DNA from: Streptomyces sp. NBC_01255
GTDB taxonomy: Bacteria; Actinomycetota; Actinomycetes; Streptomycetales; Streptomycetaceae
Assembly: GCF_036226445.1 (NCBI RefSeq)
Contig: NZ_CP108474.1
Coordinates: forward strand, 1,364,001-1,428,000
DNA: 64,000 bases
Reading direction: 5' to 3'
Each line of letters opens with the position of its first letter. Position 1 is the first letter of the stretch. The translations under genes and the position numbers were made by a program. The notes under the pieces were generated by a model. That model made no database searches, had not been told where the DNA came from, and worked only from the letters and a program-made list of their open reading frames with translations. Positions 39,255 to 48,333 of the stretch are shown here, piece after piece.

Positions 39255-40471
39255 TGGCCCATATAGAGACCGTTCCTGTCGGCGTACGCCTCTCCACGGA
39301 CGTCGAATACAGGCCCAATAGAGCCAACCCGTACCGTGCCCGCGTCCGCTGGTTCGACCCCACGACCAAGCGCCGGAAGTCCGTGTCCGAGGGAAAGGAC
39401 AGCGAAGAAGAAGCACAGGCGTGGATCCAGACCATCATCGAGGCAGCGGAGGCCGGCCTCTCCCCCTCGATGGCTACCATGAAGCTCGCCGACTACGGCG
39501 AAACGAACATGGAACTCGCCCTACGCGGTCTGGAATTGAAGACGCGCGACCCCTATCTCTCAGGATGGCGAGTACGCGTAGTGCCGGCCCTCGGGCACCT
39601 GCCGGTCCGGATGATCACCAACGGTGCCATCGACCGCACCGTGCAGAACTGGATCGCCGACGAGCACGGTCGCTCGACCGTCAAGAACACCATCGCCGTC
39701 CTGGTCCGCGTCATGGAGCAGGCGGTCCGGGACGGCATCATCAAGGTCAACCCGGCCCGCGTGACGGGCTGGCAGAAGCTCTACAAGCAGGCCGAGGACG
39801 AGCTCCTCGACCCGCGAGCTCTGGCACTGCCCGGCTGGGAGGCGCTCGTCGAGCTGGCCGAAGCGCTCGTGGCCGCCTCCCACGGCGAGTACCGGGGCTG
39901 GGGCGAGGTCGTCCTCTTCGCCGCATGTACGGCCGCGCGTATCGGTGAGGTCTCTGGCTGCCGGGTCGGGGACATCGACACGACCAACTGGATCTGGACC
40001 GTCCGGCGCCAGACCACCCCCGCTCCCGGCGGCCTCGTCGACAAGGGGACGAAGGGTAAGCGGGCCCGCCAGGTCCCCATCATCGAGGAGATCCGCCCCC
40101 TCGTCGCGCAGCGCATCCTGGCCGCCGGCCCCGATCCCGACGCGCGCATGTTCACCGGACCCCGGGGCGGCCGCATCTCCACCGCGGTCCTGCGCGACGC
40201 GACCCACTGGGACGACGTCGTCCTGAAGCTCGGCTACGAGCACCTTCGCCGCCACGACCTCCGGCACACGGGACTCACCTGGTTCGCCGACGCCGGGGTC
40301 CAGGTGCACGTCCTCCGCAAGATCGCCGGCCATGGCTCGCTGACCACCACCCAGCGATACCTGCACCCCGACGTGCACAAGATCACCGCAGCCGGCGCCG
40401 CACTCTCGGCACACCTCAGCGTGCTCCGCGCGCCCCGGTCCCTGGCAAGCCCGATTGTGGTCGCCCGCTGA
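39254..40471 (+). CDS. int: tyrosine recombinase (integrase) of the ICE
   Basis: A 405-residue site-specific recombinase. Residues 20-75 form an arm-binding domain (ANPYRARVRWFDPTTKRRKS), 76-175 the SAM-like core-binding domain, and 190-395 the catalytic domain. Visible catalytic residues: Arg229 (AARIGE), His334 and Arg337 (HDLRHTG), His360 (AGHGS) and Tyr369 (TTQRYLHPD). It would integrate the element into the 3' end of tRNA-Pro, which begins 100 bp downstream. The length is typical of AICE/ICE integrases. It is translationally coupled to xis. Confidence 0.95.
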   Translation: MAHIETVPVGVRLSTDVEYRPNRANPYRARVRWFDPTTKRRKSVSEGKDSEEEAQAWIQTIIEAAEAGLSPSMATMKLADYGETNMELALRGLELKTRDPYLSGWRVRVVPALGHLPVRMITNGAIDRTVQNWIADEHGRSTVKNTIAVLVRVMEQAVRDGIIKVNPARVTGWQKLYKQAEDELLDPRALALPGWEALVELAEALVAASHGEYRGWGEVVLFAACTAARIGEVSGCRVGDIDTTNWIWTVRRQTTPAPGGLVDKGTKGKRARQVPIIEEIRPLVAQRILAAGPDPDARMFTGPRGGRISTAVLRDATHWDDVVLKLGYEHLRRHDLRHTGLTWFADAGVQVHVLRKIAGHGSLTTTQRYLHPDVHKITAAGAALSAHLSVLRAPRSLASPIVVAR

Positions 40472-40515
40472 CGCGGTCAAGGCGAGTTGGTCCCCAAGTG
40501 GTCCCCAAAAACGAG

Positions 40516-40553
40516 TCAGGGGCCGTTTCAGATTTCTCTGAAACGGCCCCTGA
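40516..40553 (+). terminator. integrase terminator hairpin
   Basis: A 17-bp perfect stem (40516-40532 with 40537-40553) over a TTTC loop, between int and the tRNA gene. It may serve both convergent transcripts. Just upstream GGTCCCCAA is repeated at 40490 and 40501. Confidence 0.85.
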
Positions 40554-40570
40554 CCTGCGACTTCGAAAAG

Positions 40571-40644
<74 letters not shown>

Positions 40645-40697
40645 ATGCGCGTCTCCCGCGGGTTATCCCCGCGTCGGCGTGCAGGAGAAACACTACC

Positions 40698-43508
40698 TCA
40701 CTCCGGGGGGTGGGCTGACGCACGGGCTGTCACCGCTGCCGCGGCGAGGGCGTCTGCGCCGCAGGTGGCGGCCAGGGTGGCCGCTCGGGCGAGGGCGGCG
40801 GGGGAGCCGGTGGCGTGGCCGAGGTCGAGGTGGGCACGGGCCTCCTCGTAGCGGGACGGGGAGGCCGCGAGGTGGGCGACGGCCCGGGTGAGGAGGTCGC
40901 GGGCCTCCGGCGGGTCCGCGAAGAGGGCGGCGCAGCGCAGGGCCTCGCCCAGGGCCGTGGGGGTACCGAGGCGTTCGGCGTGGGTCAGGGCGTCGGCGGC
41001 GATGCGCGCCGCGCGGTCCGGGTCCTGGTGGGCGAGGGCCCGGGCGAGGTCGAAGGGCCAGGGGGCCCAGACGACGTGGTGCCGGCCGCGGGTGGTCAGC
41101 GCCTCGGCGGCCTCTTCGAGGGTGCGTACGGCCTCCTCGGCGCGGCCTTCGGCGAGCAGCAGCCGGCCGAGGACGCTGGGGCCGTCGGGCAGCACGATCG
41201 CGCCCGGCCAGGGCGGGCCGAAGGCGTAGCGGTCGGCGATGCTCCGTGCCTCGGCGGTACGGCCGCGGGCGAGGAGGGTGTCGACGAGGAGGCAGGCGGT
41301 GTCCCAGTGGACGGGAAGCCCGTCGCCGACCCGGTCGGCCAGGCGCAGCCCCTCCTCCAGGTGGTGCTGGGCGCGCGGCAGGTCGCCGCGGCGCCGGTGC
41401 ACCAGGCCGAGGAGGGTGCGGGCGAAGGCGAGGTGGGCGCCGCTCCAGCCGGAGATCTCGAAGGCCCGGACCGCCTCGGTGAACAGGGCCTCGGCCCGGT
41501 CGGGCCGGTCGGCGAACACGTACGCGATGCCGGTGAGGGCCGGGATCTCGAAGCCCCAGGTGGGGTTCGTCCAGCCGAGGCCGCGGGCGGGCAGGCCGTC
41601 GACGAGGGCGCGGTCGCAGAGGCGTACGACCTCGGCGGCGGGTTCGCCGCGGAGCATCGCGTCGAAGGCCCGGACGGCGAGGAGGGCGCGTTCGGAGTCG
41701 TCGGCGCCGGTGTAGTCCGCGGTCAGCGCGGCCAGGCGGCGGGAGCGGTCGGGGCCGTCCTCCTCGGTCGCCTGGAAGCCCTCGTACATGAAGTGGGCTG
41801 CCTGGAGGCGGCGTCGGCCGGTGCCCGGCGGGGTGCGGGCCGCCTCGGCGGCGACGGCCCGCGCGGCCTCGTGAAGCTGGTTGTTGTGGGCGAGGGCCTG
41901 CGCGAGCCGGTAGGTCGCGTCGGTGCGCAGGGCGTCGTCGAGGCCGGGCAGGTCGAGCGCGGAGCGCAGGTGGAGGACGGTGGCGGCGGGTGCCGTGAGC
42001 AGGGACGCGCAGCCGAGTTCGTACAGGACTCTGGCGTACGTGGCGGGGCCGGGCGGCTCCGCGAGGGCCCGTTCCAGGCAGCGGCGGGCCGCGTCGGGGG
42101 CTCCGACGACCAGGTGCTCGACGGCGGCGGCCCGTAGCCGGCGGACGACGTCCTCGTCGTCGTCCGGGTGGACTTCGAGGAGGTGGCGGGAGGCGGCCGC
42201 CGGTCCGTGGCCTGCTTCGGTGAGGGCCCAGGCGGCACGCCCGTGCAGGGCGGTACGGACGGCCGACGGCACCGAGCCGTAGACGGCGGTTCCGATGAGC
42301 GGGTGCGCGAACTCCAGCGGCGGGCCGGCGGGCGGGTTCCGTGGCGGCGGGGCCGTGACGATCCTGGCCCGGCGGAGCCGTTCCGTGTGGTCGGCGAGCT
42401 CCTGCGCGTCCATGCCCGTGAGCTGCGCGAGGAGGTCCGGGGTGCTGTCCGCGCCGAGGACGGCGACCGCCCAGGCGAGGCGGGTCGGGCCGCTGCCGAG
42501 CGCTTCGAGGCGGGTGACGAGACCGCCGCCGCGGGCGCCCGCGGCGAGGCCCCGGAGGAGGCCCGCCGTGCTCGCGACGGGTTCGAGCGTCCGGTCCCTG
42601 ACCTTGGCGAGGAGTTCGACCGTCTCGTACGGGTTACCGGCGGTCACCGTCCAGAGCTCCCGGCAGAACTGCTCGTCCGCGTGGGCGCCGAGCGCCTCGC
42701 GGGCGAGCTCGTCGGTGGCCTCGCGGGTGAGGGCGTGCAGCCCGAGCGTCAGGAGGGCGCGGTCCGCCAGTCCGGCGAGCGGATGCGTGTCGCCGTCCCC
42801 TTCGCTCCCTTCACCCCCTTCGCCTCGGTCGCCCCCGTCGCTCGGCAGCGTGCGGTGGGCGAGGACGACGAGGACCGGCAGCCGGCGGTCCTGTCGCGTG
42901 CGCGTGAAGGCGTCGAGCCAGGTCAGGGTCTCCGTGTCGGCCCAGTGGGCGTCGTCCACGAGCAGCACCGGGGGCCGGTCGCGCAGCCCGTCCGCGAGGC
43001 GGTCGAGGAGCCGGACCAGGCCGTCCTGTACGCCCTGCGGGTCGGCGGGCGCGGCCGACGGCGGGGGCGGCGGGGCGAGACCGAGGGCGGGGGCGACGAG
43101 GGCGAAGTGGTCGCCGAAGAGGTGGTGGACGCCGTCGGGGCCGTAGCCGTCCAGGGCGGGCTGGAGGAGCTGGCGGGTGAGGTGGAAGGGGACCGGGGTG
43201 AGGGTCTCGCCGCCACGGGCGGTCAGGACCGTGCACCGGTCCCGGGCCATGCGGTGGATCTCGGCGAGGAGGGTCGTCTTGCCGACGCCCGGGTCGCCCC
43301 GGAGGACGAGGACGCCGCCCTGGGCGGGTCCGCCGGCCGCGGCCCCGGCGACGAGCGCGTCGACGGCGTGGAAGGCCGCGGCGAGCTCCGGTCCGCGTTC
43401 GAGCAGGACGCCCCGCCCGGGGCGGGCGGCCGCGGCCAGGGTCGTGAACGACCCCACGGGCAGCGGCTGTTCGGGTTCCGACGGCACCGGTGACTCACTC
43501 CCCCACAA
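40698..43508 (-). CDS. LAL-type AAA/TPR protein lacking the C-terminal LuxR domain
   Basis: A 936-residue protein. The N-terminal ATPase module has Walker A LRGDPGVGKTTLLAEI near residue 72 and Walker B VLLVDDAHWADTETL near residue 180. The rest is a long helical repeat region of TPR type (AWALTEAGHGPAAASRHLLE, LHEAARAVAAEAART, RAQHHLEEGLRLADRVGDG). Full LAL regulators end in a LuxR helix-turn-helix, but this protein stops at ATLAATCGADALAAA without one. It may be a naturally truncated or partner form. GTG 43508. Divergent from the DUF309 gene. Confidence 0.8.
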   Translation of the reverse strand: MWGSESPVPSEPEQPLPVGSFTTLAAAARPGRGVLLERGPELAAAFHAVDALVAGAAAGGPAQGGVLVLRGDPGVGKTTLLAEIHRMARDRCTVLTARGGETLTPVPFHLTRQLLQPALDGYGPDGVHHLFGDHFALVAPALGLAPPPPPSAAPADPQGVQDGLVRLLDRLADGLRDRPPVLLVDDAHWADTETLTWLDAFTRTRQDRRLPVLVVLAHRTLPSDGGDRGEGGEGSEGDGDTHPLAGLADRALLTLGLHALTREATDELAREALGAHADEQFCRELWTVTAGNPYETVELLAKVRDRTLEPVASTAGLLRGLAAGARGGGLVTRLEALGSGPTRLAWAVAVLGADSTPDLLAQLTGMDAQELADHTERLRRARIVTAPPPRNPPAGPPLEFAHPLIGTAVYGSVPSAVRTALHGRAAWALTEAGHGPAAASRHLLEVHPDDDEDVVRRLRAAAVEHLVVGAPDAARRCLERALAEPPGPATYARVLYELGCASLLTAPAATVLHLRSALDLPGLDDALRTDATYRLAQALAHNNQLHEAARAVAAEAARTPPGTGRRRLQAAHFMYEGFQATEEDGPDRSRRLAALTADYTGADDSERALLAVRAFDAMLRGEPAAEVVRLCDRALVDGLPARGLGWTNPTWGFEIPALTGIAYVFADRPDRAEALFTEAVRAFEISGWSGAHLAFARTLLGLVHRRRGDLPRAQHHLEEGLRLADRVGDGLPVHWDTACLLVDTLLARGRTAEARSIADRYAFGPPWPGAIVLPDGPSVLGRLLLAEGRAEEAVRTLEEAAEALTTRGRHHVVWAPWPFDLARALAHQDPDRAARIAADALTHAERLGTPTALGEALRCAALFADPPEARDLLTRAVAHLAASPSRYEEARAHLDLGHATGSPAALARAATLAATCGADALAAAAVTARASAHPPE

Positions 43509-43619
43509 GAGCTACGGGCACGACGCGACCCGCCCGGCCCGTGCGACCCGCACGGACCCGGGAAACGTCGGACCGACGAGCCTACCGCCCCTGATCGTTC
43601 CGGGGGCGACAATGGACGG

Positions 43620-44141
43620 GTGAACGGGACGACGAGGGATCGCGACGAGGAGGGCCGGGCGCGGAGCGCACGCCCCCGTGACGGGCTCGGCCGCCCCTTG
43701 CCCTACGGGGTGGAGGGAGTGCCCCGGCAGCCCGAGGGCGTCGTGCGCACCCCCGCCGAGACCTTGCGCGAGGCGCAGCGGCTCCTGGACGCCGGGATGC
43801 CCTTCCACGCCCACGAGGTCTTCGAGGACGCCTGGAAGTCGGGCCCCGAGGCGGAACGCGACCTGTGGCAGGGGCTCGCGCAGCTCGCGGTCGGCCTCAC
43901 GCACGCGGCGCGCGGGAACCGGGAGGGCGGGGCGCGGCTGCTGCGCAGGGGCGCCGACCGGCTCGTCTCACTGGGGAGGTCGCACGGCGGTCCGCATTGC
44001 AGTGCGGACGACAGTCCGTACGGGATCGATGTCGGCGGACTCGTGGCGTGGGCGCGGGAGTTGGCCGACCGTTCCGAGGCGGCCCGCACGGAGGTCGACG
44101 CGGCGGCGGAGGCGCCGCTGTTGCGCGGCCCGGGCGCGTGA
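43620..44141 (+). CDS. DUF309 family protein
   Basis: A 173-residue protein with the DUF309 signature: AQRLLDAGMPFHAHEVFEDA, W, then ERDLWQGLAQLAVGLTHAAR, GNREGGARLLRRGADRL. The family is helical with two conserved His and a Trp, and its function is unknown. The N-terminal 45 residues are charged and disordered. GTG 43620. It converges with the DUF488 gene with a 6-bp gap. Confidence 0.88.
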   Translation: MNGTTRDRDEEGRARSARPRDGLGRPLPYGVEGVPRQPEGVVRTPAETLREAQRLLDAGMPFHAHEVFEDAWKSGPEAERDLWQGLAQLAVGLTHAARGNREGGARLLRRGADRLVSLGRSHGGPHCSADDSPYGIDVGGLVAWARELADRSEAARTEVDAAAEAPLLRGPGA

Positions 44142-44147
44142 GTCCCG

Positions 44148-44549
44148 CTACTCCCCTGCCTGCGGGGCGAGTTCGCGTTCCAGTACGGACGTGTGGCTGA
44201 CCGACGGGTCCTTGGCGGCGGTGAGCAGCGTGACGGTGTCCCGTGCGGCCAGCTCCCGGAGCCGGTCGAGGGCCGCGGCGGCCTCGGGGGCGGCGAGCTC
44301 GGCCTCGTACCGCCGGCAGAACTCCGCGTACTCCCCCTCGGGGCCGTGGTACCAGCGGCGCAGTTCGGTGGAGGGTGTCAGGGCCTTGGGCCACTCGTCG
44401 ATGCGGGCGTCCGTCCTGGCGAGCCCGCGGGGCCAGAGCCGGTCGACGAGGACGCGTACGCCGTCGTCGGACGACGGGGTCTCGTAGATCCGGCGGACGC
44501 GGACGCGGGCGTGGGGGTGGGGGTGGGCGTGGGGGTCGCTCGGCGGCAT
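44148..44549 (-). CDS. DUF488 family protein
   Basis: A 133-residue protein with VRRIYETPSSDDGVRVLVDR, LWPRGLARTDARIDEWPKAL, then STELRRWYHG, FCRRYEAEL, and VTLLTAAKDPSVSHTSVLE. This is the 'LWPRG' subgroup of DUF488 (YeaO-like). The start is ATG 44549; a His/Pro-rich leader (residues 5-14) is unusual. It lies 29 bp downstream of the TetR gene on the same strand. Confidence 0.9.
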   Translation of the reverse strand: MPPSDPHAHPHPHARVRVRRIYETPSSDDGVRVLVDRLWPRGLARTDARIDEWPKALTPSTELRRWYHGPEGEYAEFCRRYEAELAAPEAAAALDRLRELAARDTVTLLTAAKDPSVSHTSVLERELAPQAGE

Positions 44550-44578
44550 GTCTCCAGGGTGCCGGACGGGCCGGGTGG

Positions 44579-45181
44579 TCACCTCTCGGCGCGCAGCGCC
44601 GGAAGGAGGACGCCGTCCACGAAGCCGCGCATGGTCGAGGTCTCGGCGAACCGCTCCTCGAAGATCCGCTCGATGCGGAGCATGCCCATGAAGCAGGGGG
44701 CGACGAAGGCGATCGCGGGGTTGTCGGCGGCGATCTCGCCCCGCTCGACCGCGCGCGCCACCACGGCGTCGATGGCCGCGACCTCGGGGGCGATGACGGT
44801 CTCGCGGAGCGCGGCGCGCAGGTCGGGGTGCTGGATGAAGGCCTGGGCCACGGCCTCCATGAGCTCGGCGTCGCGTTCGCGGTGGGAGGCGGCGATCCGG
44901 GCGGCCTCGCGCAGGTCTCCGGCGAGGGAGCCGGTGTCGATGCCGGTGAAGACGGTGCAGCGGCGCCGGGCGAGGGCGGCGGTGACGAGCTGCGGCTTCG
45001 TGCCCCACTGGCGGTAGAGGGTGGCCTTGCCGCACTTGGTGCGGGCCGCGACTCCCTCCATGGTCACCGAGTCGTAGCCGCCTTCTCTGAGGAGGCAGAT
45101 CACCGCGTCGTACAGCTCCGTCTCACGCTCCGGCGTGATCTTGCTGCGACGGGCTGCGGCGGTCGCGGCCTGTGTGGACAT
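44579..45181 (-). CDS. TetR-family repressor
   Basis: A 200-residue regulator. The helix-turn-helix is at residues about 28-60: LYDAVICLLREGGYDSVTME, then VAARTKCGKATLYRQWGTKP, the standard TetR signature. The C-terminal ligand domain has a TetR_C (AcrR-like) pattern (EAVAQAFIQHPDLRAALRET, AIAFVAPCFMGMLRIERIF). ATG 45181 with GGAGGA upstream is chosen; the upstream extension runs through the operator. It is divergent from the PAP2 gene and shares a palindromic operator region. Confidence 0.92.
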   Translation of the reverse strand: MSTQAATAAARRSKITPERETELYDAVICLLREGGYDSVTMEGVAARTKCGKATLYRQWGTKPQLVTAALARRRCTVFTGIDTGSLAGDLREAARIAASHRERDAELMEAVAQAFIQHPDLRAALRETVIAPEVAAIDAVVARAVERGEIAADNPAIAFVAPCFMGMLRIERIFEERFAETSTMRGFVDGVLLPALRAER

Positions 45182-45234
45182 CGAATCCTCCCGGACACCT
45201 CTGCCTCTGCACATACGAGAGTAGGGGGTGCACA

Positions 45235-45272
45235 ATCGAGACGCAAACGTATCGAGACGCTTGCGTCTCGAT
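45235..45272. promoter_or_regulatory. TetR operator: 22-bp perfect palindrome plus an extra half-site
   Basis: ATCGAGACGC-TT-GCGTCTCGAT at 45251-45272 is a perfect palindrome. It is preceded by a direct half-site copy, ATCGAGACGC, at 45235. It lies between the divergent tetR and PAP2 genes, the expected place for autoregulation and control of the divergent gene. Confidence 0.8.
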
Positions 45273-45332
45273 GAAAACGGATCTAGGCTCACTCCGTTTG
45301 TTACCGGTTTGACGGATTAGAGGGGCCGCGCG

Positions 45333-46208
45333 ATGGCTGCCGGGATACGCGGGACACGAGGACGACGTCCTCCAGGACCGGGGACGACGGCCACCCCCGG
45401 CCCCGGCGAGCCCGAAGGCCGCGAGGATCACGAAGGCCCCGAAGCCCGCGAGACGGCCGCGCGACCACCGCTCCTGCGCGAGTTCCTGCTCGTCACCGCG
45501 CTCTTCCTCGTCTACAAGCTCGGCCGGCTCGTCGCCAACGGCCACGAGACGCGCGCCTTCCGCAACGCCGACCTCGTCTGGGACGCCGAGCGCGCGCTCC
45601 ACCTCCCCGGCGAGGGAACGATCCAGCAGCTGCTGATGCACGGCGAACCACTGATCCGGGCCGCCAACACCTACTACGCGGCCGTGCACTTCCCGGCCAC
45701 CCTCGCCTTCCTCGGCTGGCTGTACTGGCGCCGCCCCGCCCACTACGTGTGGTCGCGCCGCGTCCTCGCGCTCCTCACCGGCGCCGCGCTCGCCCTGCAT
45801 CTGCTGATGCCGCTAGCCCCGCCGCGCATGCTCGCCGCCACCGGCCTCGTCGACACGGCGCGGGTCTACGGCCCCTCCGTGTACGGGGCCACCCCCGAGG
45901 CGGACTCGATGGCGAACCAGTTCGCCGCCATGCCGTCGCTGCACTTCGGCTGGGCCCTGATGGTCGCGATCGGCCTGATCGCCGCCACCCGCTCCCGCTG
46001 GCGCGTGCTGTGGCTGCTGCACCCGCTGATCACCCTGCTCGTCGTCGTCGGCACCGCCAACCACTACTGGTTCGACGCCCTGGCCGCCGCCGCACTCCTC
46101 GGCCTCGCTCTGCTCGCCTTCCGGGCCCCGGACCGCCGCGGTACGCCGCCGCCGACCGTGCCGGGCCAGCGCCGTACGAGTGCCCTCCCGGCCGGGGCCC
46201 TGCGATGA
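45333..46208 (+). CDS. PAP2-family membrane phosphatase/phosphotransferase
   Basis: A 291-residue membrane protein. A charged, Pro-rich N-terminus (1-45) is followed by about six helices. The active-site motifs of the inositol-phosphorylceramide-synthase-like PAP2 group are visible: FAAMPSLHFGWALMVAI (SLH) and GTANHYWFDALAAAALLG (H-x3-D). It acts on lipid phosphates at the membrane. ATG 45333. It overlaps the transporter gene by 4 bp and is probably controlled by the divergent TetR. Confidence 0.88.
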   Translation: MAAGIRGTRGRRPPGPGTTATPGPGEPEGREDHEGPEARETAARPPLLREFLLVTALFLVYKLGRLVANGHETRAFRNADLVWDAERALHLPGEGTIQQLLMHGEPLIRAANTYYAAVHFPATLAFLGWLYWRRPAHYVWSRRVLALLTGAALALHLLMPLAPPRMLAATGLVDTARVYGPSVYGATPEADSMANQFAAMPSLHFGWALMVAIGLIAATRSRWRVLWLLHPLITLLVVVGTANHYWFDALAAAALLGLALLAFRAPDRRGTPPPTVPGQRRTSALPAGALR

Positions 46209-47251
46209 GCCCCGTCGCCGGCACCGTCCTCGCGGTGCTCCTCTCGCTCGTCTCCGCCGCCGGGTACGCGCTCGCCGCCGTCGCGCAGTCACGGCTCGCC
46301 GCTTCCTCGGCCACCCCCGCCGGGCGCGGGGCGCTCCGCGCGCTCCTCGCCCGCGGGCAGTGGTGGTGGGCGGTCGGCCTGAACGCCGCCGGGGCCCTCG
46401 CCCATGTGGCCGCCCTGCACTACGGGCCGCTGACCCTCGTTCAGCCGCTCGGCGCCCTGACGCTCGTGGCGGCGCTGCCGCTGGGCGCGTACTGCGCGCG
46501 CCGACGCGTGACCCGGACCGAGTGGCGCGGAGCGCTGCTGACCCTGGGCGGGCTCGTCGGCCTGGTCGCGATGACCGGACCGGCGGAGCCGGGCGAGGCG
46601 CTCAGCCTGCGCGAGGCCCTGATCGTCGCCGCGGCGACGGCTCTCCTCATCGCCGCACTGGCCTCGGGCCGCGTGTCGCGGAGGCGCGCCGGCACGGGAG
46701 GCAAGGGCGGCCGCGGGCTCGGGCACGCGACCGCCTCCGGCCTCGCGTCCGGCGTCGGCTCCGCCCTGACGCAGACCCTGACGGCGGCTCTCGCGCTCGA
46801 ACTGCCCGGCAGGGAACCCGTCTGGTGGCAGACGGCGCTGCTCGCGGTCCTCATCTCGGGCTTCGCCGTGGGCGGGCTCCTGCTCTCGCAGGCGGCCTAC
46901 CGGGGCGGGCTCGCGGCGCCGCTGGCCGTCGTCAACCTCTCCAATCCAGCGGCCGCCGCGATCATCGGAGTGGCCCTGCTCGGCGAGACCTTCCGGGCGG
47001 GCGCGTGGGGGTGGCCGGTCGCGGCCGCGGCGTCGCTGGTCGCGGCGCGGGGCGTGGTGCTCCTGACGAAGGGCGGCCCGCAGTCCCCCGAGTCGCCCTC
47101 GACCTCCTCGGCCTCCTCCACCTCCACCGTCGTGGCGGGGTCCCGGCCGGTGCCGCCACCCCGGGTCACCGACCTCCCCGCACCCCTCCCCCTCCCCCTT
47201 CCCCTCTCCGTTCCGGAGGTGGAGCCGGCTTCCGCGTCGCTGTCCGGGTGA
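46205..47251 (+). CDS. DMT/EamA-like integral membrane transporter
   Basis: A 348-residue protein with nine or ten membrane helices (LAVLLSLVSAAGYALAAVAQ, LTLVQPLGALTLVAALPLGA, LLAVLISGFAVGGLLLSQAA). It has the internal similarity typical of drug/metabolite transporters. The conserved 'P.....V.L.GE' region is PAAAAIIGVALLGETFRAGA. The C-terminal 50 residues are a Ser/Thr/Pro-rich cytoplasmic tail. ATG 46205 overlaps the PAP2 stop (ATGA). The substrate is unknown. Confidence 0.82.
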   Translation: MSPVAGTVLAVLLSLVSAAGYALAAVAQSRLAASSATPAGRGALRALLARGQWWWAVGLNAAGALAHVAALHYGPLTLVQPLGALTLVAALPLGAYCARRRVTRTEWRGALLTLGGLVGLVAMTGPAEPGEALSLREALIVAAATALLIAALASGRVSRRRAGTGGKGGRGLGHATASGLASGVGSALTQTLTAALALELPGREPVWWQTALLAVLISGFAVGGLLLSQAAYRGGLAAPLAVVNLSNPAAAAIIGVALLGETFRAGAWGWPVAAAASLVAARGVVLLTKGGPQSPESPSTSSASSTSTVVAGSRPVPPPRVTDLPAPLPLPLPLSVPEVEPASASLSG

Positions 47252-47255
47252 TCAC

Positions 47256-47306
47256 TTTCGTCATATTGACGAAAACAAGCGGGACCCCCTATCGTCAACA
47301 TGACGA
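47256..47306. promoter_or_regulatory. two palindromic operators CGTCA-N3-TGACG before the SPFH gene
   Basis: Site 1 (47256-47274) is TTTCGTCATATTGACGAAA, 8-bp arms. Site 2 (47292-47306) is TCGTCAACATGACGA, 6-bp arms, itself flanked by CCCCCT and AGGGGG. The centres are 34 bp apart. Site 2 ends 13 bp before the ATG at 47320, so a bound protein would block transcription or translation start. Confidence 0.75.
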
Positions 47307-47319
47307 CAAGGGGGTTTCC

Positions 47320-48333
47320 ATGGCTGACATCACCCGGCGGTCCGGCTGGCGCCATCTGCGCTCCGCGCCCACCGCCCACATCCGCCACCAGCGCCGCGGA
47401 CAGCTCGTCCACGACGGCGAAGGACTGAGTTTCTGGTTCCGGCCACGCACCGCCGCCCTCTCCGAAGTTCCCGTGAACGACCGGGAGCTGGCGATGGCCT
47501 TCCACGCCCGCACGGCCGACTTCCAGGACGTGAGCGTGCAGTCCACCGTCACGTACCGGATCGGCGACCCGGGCGCGGCGGCCACCCGCCTCGACTTCTC
47601 GATCGACCCGGACACCGGCGCCTGGCGCGGTACTCCGCTGGAGCAGATCGCGACCCTCCTCACCGAGACCGCCCAGCAGCACGCCCTCGACGTCCTCGCC
47701 CGTACGACGCTGGCGGCGGCGCTCGTCGACGGGGTGGCGGCCGTACGCGACCGGATCGCGGCCGGCCTCGCGGACGAGCCTCGCCTGCCGGACACGGGCA
47801 TCGAACTGGTCGCCGTCCGGGTGGTCGCGATCCGGCCCGAACCGGAGGTCGAACGCGCCCTGCGCACCCCCGCCCGCGAGCAGATCCAGCAGGAGGCGGA
47901 CCGCGCCACGTACGAGCGCCGGGCCGTGGCGGTCGAGCGCGAGCGCGCCATCGCCGAGAACGAGCTCGCCAGCAAGATCGAGCTGGCCCGCCAGGAGGAG
48001 CGGCTCGTCGAGCAGCGCGGCACCAACGCGCGCCGCGAGGCCGAGGAGAGCGCGGCCGCCGACGCGGTACGCGCCGAGGCCGAGGCCGTACGGAAGGTCC
48101 GGCTCGCCCGGGCCGAGGCCGAGGCGGCGCAGCTGGTCGGCGAGGCGCGGGCGGGTGCGCAGTCGGCCTGGCTGCGGGCGCACGCGGAGGCGGAGCCGGT
48201 GACGCTGCACGCCCTGGCGGTGCACCGGGCCGCGGAGAACCTGCCCCGCATCGAGCACCTCACGCTCTCCCCGGACGTGCTGACCGGGCTCCTCGCGAAG
48301 CTGGGCGGCGGCGAGGGCGGGGCCCGGTCGTGA
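47320..48333 (+). CDS. SPFH/Band 7 domain protein
   Basis: A 337-residue protein. Residues about 25-190 form the SPFH (prohibitin-like) domain: FRPRTAALSEVPVNDRELAM, VQSTVTYRIGDPGAAATRL, IELVAVRVVAIRPEPEVERA. Residues 190-290 are a long charged coiled coil (EQIQQEADRATYERRAVAVE, AENELASKIELARQEERLVE). No membrane helix is seen, so membrane association would be peripheral. It overlaps the NAD-kinase-like gene by 4 bp, a recurring actinobacterial pair. Two palindromic operators lie directly upstream. Confidence 0.88.
   Translation: MADITRRSGWRHLRSAPTAHIRHQRRGQLVHDGEGLSFWFRPRTAALSEVPVNDRELAMAFHARTADFQDVSVQSTVTYRIGDPGAAATRLDFSIDPDTGAWRGTPLEQIATLLTETAQQHALDVLARTTLAAALVDGVAAVRDRIAAGLADEPRLPDTGIELVAVRVVAIRPEPEVERALRTPAREQIQQEADRATYERRAVAVERERAIAENELASKIELARQEERLVEQRGTNARREAEESAAADAVRAEAEAVRKVRLARAEAEAAQLVGEARAGAQSAWLRAHAEAEPVTLHALAVHRAAENLPRIEHLTLSPDVLTGLLAKLGGGEGGARS

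Noticed and set aside
1..40570. FtsK-like TraB or a replication initiator typical of AICEs
   Set aside because: No FtsK/SpoIIIE-type translocase motif or RepSA/Prim-Pol signature found; the NTPases are VirB4- and VirD4-like.
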